From Acidobacteriota bacterium (GTDB lineage Bacteria; Acidobacteriota; Blastocatellia; Pyrinomonadales; Pyrinomonadaceae): 64,000 nt of DNA. Shown here piece after piece: positions 60,660-64,000 of this stretch (position 1 is its first letter; every line of letters begins with the position of its first letter). Where the stretch lies: assembly GCA_019639195.1 (NCBI GenBank), contig JAHBSI010000003.1, forward strand, positions 434,001 through 498,000. The letters are read 5' to 3'. The position numbers and the translations under genes were made by a program. The notes under the pieces were generated by a model, which was not told the origin of the DNA, searched no databases, and was given only the letters and a program-made list of their open reading frames with translations.

Positions 60660-61549
60660 ACGGGATAGATCTCAGCTTCGCCCAAGCCGCCGTTGTGATG
60701 CCGAAGGAGCACAATAAGCTGCGGATCATACAAGTAGGGGCGGGCGGTACAGGGTCATTCGCCTCGCTTGCTATCGCCCGGCTCATGTACGAGCTAAAGG
60801 AGTCCGGAAAAGCAGTTGAATTCCTTATTGTCGATCCTGATGTAGTTGAAAGCGGGAACATTCCGAGAAGCAACTTCTGCACGGCGGAGATAGGAAGCAG
60901 TAAGGCCCAGACGCTCGCGAAAAGGATCACGCTTGCCTGGGGCCTTGAATGCCACTACGCGAACGAGCCGTTCGATGCTGAAGTCCATCTGAAGCAATCT
61001 TCGGGAGACTACCGCACGCTCACCGTTATCATCGGCTGCGTGGATAATCATCTCGCAAGGCGAGCGATGCACCTTGCGGTCGAAAAGCATCAGGGCTATC
61101 GGTCGGACGACGCCGCAAACATCTGGTGGATCGATGGCGGGAACGGAAAGTTTTCGGGACAGGTTCTTATCGGCTCGAATACGAAGCAGCTCAAGCCAGC
61201 AAAACTCTTTGTCGGATCGAGCATCTGCAGATCCCTACCCGCTCCGTCTTTGGTTCATCCGGAACTATTGACCGATCAGGATAAAGAAACGAGGTCGCAT
61301 GCTCCGACTTCTTGTCCGGATCGCATCCGATTAGGGGAGCAGAGCCTGAACGTTAACCAGCGGGTCGCGGTTGAGATCGGCGAGATGCTGACAGGAATGT
61401 TCCTCACACGCAATCTCAGGCGCTTTGCGACCTACTTCGATCTCGAAACCGGCACAAGCCGCTCGTTGTATTGCACACCGTCGAGTATTGAATCAGCGCT
61501 GTCTCCGGTCCGAAGCCGCTCGAAGGTGAAGCGTGCTCACGCAAAATGA
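60656..61549 (+). CDS. PRTRC ThiF-family E1-like enzyme
   Basis: 297 residues. Nucleotide-binding loop IIQVGAGGTGSFASLAIARL (about 20-40), FLIVDPDVVESGNIPRSNFC (the Asp and Asn/Arg of ThiF/MoeB adenylation sites), VIIGCVDNHLARRAMH (candidate adenylate-site Cys) and a later FVGSSICRSLP with another Cys. ThiF/E1 enzymes adenylate the C-terminus of a ubiquitin-like or sulphur-carrier protein, here presumably PRTRC C. Its stop overlaps the DUF2958 start by 17 bases. Confidence 0.9.
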   Translation: MNGIDLSFAQAAVVMPKEHNKLRIIQVGAGGTGSFASLAIARLMYELKESGKAVEFLIVDPDVVESGNIPRSNFCTAEIGSSKAQTLAKRITLAWGLECHYANEPFDAEVHLKQSSGDYRTLTVIIGCVDNHLARRAMHLAVEKHQGYRSDDAANIWWIDGGNGKFSGQVLIGSNTKQLKPAKLFVGSSICRSLPAPSLVHPELLTDQDKETRSHAPTSCPDRIRLGEQSLNVNQRVAVEIGEMLTGMFLTRNLRRFATYFDLETGTSRSLYCTPSSIESALSPVRSRSKVKRAHAK

Positions 61550-61895
61550 CATGAACGAACTTCTGCCGGATGACCTTAGAAATAGTCTTCCACGGCTCTA
61601 CACGCAACAAGACGTATCAGACCCGATTGTTCACGCGAAGTTTTTCTTCCCTGGCTGCGCGTGGACCTGGCTGGTTACAGAGGGCCAGCCCGAAGGCGAT
61701 GACCTTACGTTTTTCGGTTATGTGATCGGCTTCGAGGCCGAATGGGGTTACTTCACGCTACAGGAACTTGAGAGCGTAAATGTTAGAGGATTACTGATTG
61801 AGCGCGATGTTTATTTCGAACCTTGCAAACTCAGCCGGTGCTTGTCCGATTTGAACTCGCAAGGATTGTGTCCCAGCAAACCTGGAGTAGGATGA
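61533..61895 (+). CDS. DUF2958 protein
   Basis: 120 residues. The signature is KFFFPGCAWTWLVTEGQPEG, LTFFGYVIGFEAEWGYFTLQ and LESVNVRGLLIERDVYFEPC. DUF2958 is a small family of conjugative elements and phages with no known biochemical role. It overlaps the ThiF gene and closes the plus-strand PRTRC operon. Confidence 0.88.
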   Translation: MLTQNDMNELLPDDLRNSLPRLYTQQDVSDPIVHAKFFFPGCAWTWLVTEGQPEGDDLTFFGYVIGFEAEWGYFTLQELESVNVRGLLIERDVYFEPCKLSRCLSDLNSQGLCPSKPGVG

Positions 61896-61963
61896 CCGAG
61901 GCTTGTTCGCAAGGCCGACTAAGCCGGTGCCACTAGCTATCATGACCTGCGGAAAGTATTGCG

Positions 61964-62260
61964 CTAACGCCCCTCGCTCAGTTTGCCAATGATCCCTAGG
62001 ATGCCAATAATGTATGTCGCAATCATCCATCCAGTCGCAAACTTAACCCCTCGCTGCGCGGCCGCAACGTTCCCTGCATCGGCGTCTTGCTTCGCCTTAT
62101 ATGCCATATAGGTTGCAATGCATCCGCCCAAACAACAAAACAGGATACTGATTGCGCTGATAACAAGAATAGTATTTGCCTGCCTCGAAATGGCGGCTAA
62201 TTCTGCAGCTTCAGCTGTGGCCTGTTCGGCAGTCTTTTCTTCAAGATCTAGAAATGACAT
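61964..62260 (-). CDS. Small two-span membrane protein (CD225-like layout)
   Basis: 98 residues. After a 28-residue acidic N-terminus there are two membrane helices (TILVISAISILFCCLGGCIA and ATGWMIATYIIGILGIIGKL) separated by a basic loop with YKAKQDADAGNVAAAQRGVK, the general layout of CD225/dispanin-type proteins. Transcribed opposite to the conjugative genes; no link to them is evident. Confidence 0.7.
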   Translation of the reverse strand: MSFLDLEEKTAEQATAEAAELAAISRQANTILVISAISILFCCLGGCIATYMAYKAKQDADAGNVAAAQRGVKFATGWMIATYIIGILGIIGKLSEGR

Positions 62261-62294
62261 TTCTTCCTCATTCAGATCTGTTCATTGGAACGTC

Positions 62295-63275
62295 TCAGTT
62301 GTTATACTTATCCACTATCACAAGCGAATTCGCGACCATCTGAAACAGTGGTCGATTCTTCTCAAACGAGGCCGTCCATAGACTTCGATTGTCAGGAGTT
62401 CCGCCAGATGAAAACTGCAAAAAGATCAAACGATTCTTGTAAAAGATGACGTACTGTAACGTTCGCATTGTGATGCTTACATCCAATCGATCTGCCGACA
62501 TTTCAAATACCCACATTCCCCCTTTTAGCCCTTCGAGCACGATAGGCTTACTCTCGAGTACCTTTGCATCATCAGGAACAAATGATTTCAAACCGGAAGC
62601 AGAAAACAGAGAATCGATCTCGCTCTGGGTTACTCGTATACCCCTAGGAGGCGTAAACTGTTGAACCATGATAATCGCAGACGGATCATTCCGGCCGTAT
62701 TCGCTCTTAAAGAACTGAACGACATTAGGACGATTACCTTCACGTGACATCCAACTTGCCGGTAGCTTTATTTCCAAATGCAAGCCTTTTGCTTTGGCAT
62801 GATTCAACGTGCTGTAGACCCTTGTATAACCCCTCATGAACTCCAACCCCGGGCTTCTTCTAAAGTCCGGATTAAACGCTAGGAGCGTTTCCTTTACTGG
62901 AGTCTCTATCTCGCCTTTTGCACGGGCGTGAATCTTCTCAATAAAGTCACGAGCAACAACTTCGGTAATCACCGAACGAGGCAATAGCTGGTCGAACTTG
63001 CTATTCAACTCCCGCTTGATTTCTGTGGGGAACTCAGCGGCGACAGCCTGGCACGACTTGCCGAATGTAACGTCAAAAGCCGTTTGAGCCTGGAACATCG
63101 CGACACTTAACGACGGAAAGTCGGCCTTGATCTGATCAACACTCCGTTGTTGGCCGTAACAGTAGCCGTAGGTCCGTAGTAGCTCGCGATCACGAGCCTC
63201 AGGGTCGGATGTATTGTTTTGTCCTGAAACAGAAATACCGAGCAGCCAAATCATTAGGGCAATTGTTTTTTTCAT
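62295..63275 (-). CDS. Secreted protein of unknown function
   Basis: 326 residues. Signal peptide (KKTIALMIWLLGISVSG), then a soluble domain with ELLRTYGYCYGQQRSVDQIK and, towards the C-terminus, PSAIIMVQQFTPPRGIRVTQ and MWVFEMSADRLDVSITMRTL. No family recognised; the late part is beta-rich and might be a stress-associated or lipoprotein-like fold. Upstream extension to 63419 overlaps the next gene and is rejected. Confidence 0.75.
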   Translation of the reverse strand: MKKTIALMIWLLGISVSGQNNTSDPEARDRELLRTYGYCYGQQRSVDQIKADFPSLSVAMFQAQTAFDVTFGKSCQAVAAEFPTEIKRELNSKFDQLLPRSVITEVVARDFIEKIHARAKGEIETPVKETLLAFNPDFRRSPGLEFMRGYTRVYSTLNHAKAKGLHLEIKLPASWMSREGNRPNVVQFFKSEYGRNDPSAIIMVQQFTPPRGIRVTQSEIDSLFSASGLKSFVPDDAKVLESKPIVLEGLKGGMWVFEMSADRLDVSITMRTLQYVIFYKNRLIFLQFSSGGTPDNRSLWTASFEKNRPLFQMVANSLVIVDKYNN

Positions 63276-63294
63276 AATGTCCTTCGGGCTTCGC

Positions 63295-63708
63295 TCACTT
63301 CGGAATACTCGTATTCTCGATGCGCGCCACAAACAGACCAACGGCCGCTCCGAGAATGGCCATGATTGTTGGCAATCCGCCGCCCTGAAAATAAAGTTGA
63401 CCGCCGAACCAGTCACCACCGCTCCATGTCAAAAAAACGACTCCCCCAATTAAGAACATCCAGATACCGAACAAGACAGCAGACGTTTCAAACTTGTAAG
63501 TCGGGCTAATTCGCGACCCAACCCAAACAAAAACACCAGACAATATGGCGGGTGCTAGAATTCGTTCAGGCATTTCAGGATATACTTCGACAACTCTTGT
63601 TGTGACGAGATAAAGAATCCAGTGCAATGGAAACAGAGTAAGAAGTGCCACCAGAAGCGAGCCTGGCAAAACGGCTATCCATCGAAATATTTGAAGATAC
63701 AAGGGCAT
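63295..63708 (-). CDS. Four-span membrane protein
   Basis: 137 residues with about four hydrophobic helices (LPGSLLVALLTLFPLHWILY, ILAPAILSGVFVWVGSRIS, TSAVLFGIWMFLIGGVVFLT, TIMAILGAAVGLFVARIEN). Function unknown. It is six bases after the gene at 63715 and 19 before the secreted protein gene. Confidence 0.7.
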   Translation of the reverse strand: MPLYLQIFRWIAVLPGSLLVALLTLFPLHWILYLVTTRVVEVYPEMPERILAPAILSGVFVWVGSRISPTYKFETSAVLFGIWMFLIGGVVFLTWSGGDWFGGQLYFQGGGLPTIMAILGAAVGLFVARIENTSIPK

Positions 63709-63714
63709 CTTTCT

Positions 63715-63987
63715 TTACCAGTTCCAAGAACCATCTTCATTCCAGCGGGACTGAGACGCGAGGCCAGTCCAGTCCGAAAGCGTCGCCTTTAGCAATGAAC
63801 CTCTTTGATGCGAGAAGTACTCACGATTCCTGCAAGTCGGATCGCCTTTGTATTCTTGCGACCTTGCTTCAACAGCAGTCGTTGTTCGGAGATTCGGTGG
63901 AACGTCAACCTTGTCATCGCGAAAATGCATCGGCGAGTGGTACAGCTTCAGTTCGTCGTCCGCAAACACGACCGCGTTATCGGGCAT
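63715..63987 (-). CDS. Small uncharacterised protein at the right edge
   Basis: 90 residues with a start at 63987. It has an ADDELKLYHSPMHFRDDKVD N-terminus and a Trp/Asn-rich end (SQSRWNEDGSWNW). No signal peptide or membrane helix. It appears to be the first visible gene of the minus-strand group with the two membrane/secreted genes; a longer gene beginning outside the window cannot be excluded. Confidence 0.55.
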   Translation of the reverse strand: MPDNAVVFADDELKLYHSPMHFRDDKVDVPPNLRTTTAVEARSQEYKGDPTCRNREYFSHQRGSLLKATLSDWTGLASQSRWNEDGSWNW

Positions 63988-64000
63988 GGTTTGCGATACT

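Noticed and set aside
1-64000. CRISPR arrays, tRNA and rRNA genes
   Set aside because: No regularly spaced repeats and no recognisable tRNA or rRNA sequence were seen by eye on either strand.

Overview
The window is about 64 kb of bacterial DNA with roughly balanced to moderately high GC. It has no rRNA, tRNA or housekeeping genes that would fix its taxonomy. The style of the genes (TPR-CHAT protein, secreted S9 peptidase, sigma factor paired with a zinc-finger anti-sigma-like protein) is what I would expect of Acidobacteriota such as Blastocatellia, but this is a guess from gene style. Most of the window (about 14.9 to 61.9 kb) reads as one conjugative element, either an integrative conjugative element or a plasmid. 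No integrase, replication initiator or attachment site is visible inside the window.

Layout. 1-5.7 kb (minus strand): two large SF2 helicases in an overlapping pair, an SNF2 protein cut by the window edge and a 1722-residue DExH helicase with a nuclease-like C-terminus, recalling DISARM-type phage defence. 6.0-12.5 kb (minus): an operon of ECF-like sigma factor, zinc-finger membrane protein, secreted S9 peptidase, small secreted Cys-rich peptide and TPR-CHAT protease. 12.7-13.1 kb: relics of a sigma-54 activator and of IS21-like end repeats. 13.1-14.7 kb: a Fic-family protein behind an array of palindromic operators. 14.9-20.2 kb (plus): a block resembling a conjugative leading region (SLOG protein, two SSBs, DUF7831, DUF4326, a 552-residue orphan, RNase HI) with duplicated or strongly structured leaders. 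20.1-26.3 kb: candidate oriT, ribbon-helix-helix-like accessory proteins, VirD2-like relaxase and a large accessory protein. 26.7-42.4 kb: a type IV secretion system in two divergent operons (minus: transglycosylase, VirB8, VirB9, VirB10, MoxR-like AAA+, two pseudopilin-like proteins, VirD4; plus: VirB2, B3, B4, B5, B6). 43.1-46.4 kb: a three-gene AT-richer cargo cassette led by a DUF4238 protein. 47.0-48.2 kb: SRAP protease and two small zinc proteins. 48.3-54.5 kb: a Toprim/DUF3854 protein, an adenine methyltransferase, an orphan and a strawberry-notch-like helicase, a DarB-like anti-restriction arrangement. 55.0-61.9 kb: a receiver-less sigma-54 activator followed by a PRTRC cassette encoding ubiquitin-like, E2-like, E1-like (ThiF) and JAB proteases with an ERF annealing protein inside it, then DUF2958. 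62.0-64.0 kb (minus): small membrane and secreted proteins unrelated to transfer.

How it may work together. The relaxase and accessory proteins would nick at the 20.5 kb region, VirD4 would couple the strand to the VirB channel, and the strand to the left of oriT (SSBs and small sensor-like proteins) would enter first. In that orientation the transferred strand is the template strand of those genes, so their hairpin leaders could act as single-stranded promoters. The methyltransferase-helicase pair, SRAP, ERF, SSBs and RNase HI would protect and process incoming DNA, while the PRTRC ubiquitin-like system has no settled function. The strongest candidates for new biology are the sigma factor/S9/peptide/CHAT operon, the ERF-containing PRTRC cassette, the duplicated hairpin leaders and the three-gene cargo cassette.
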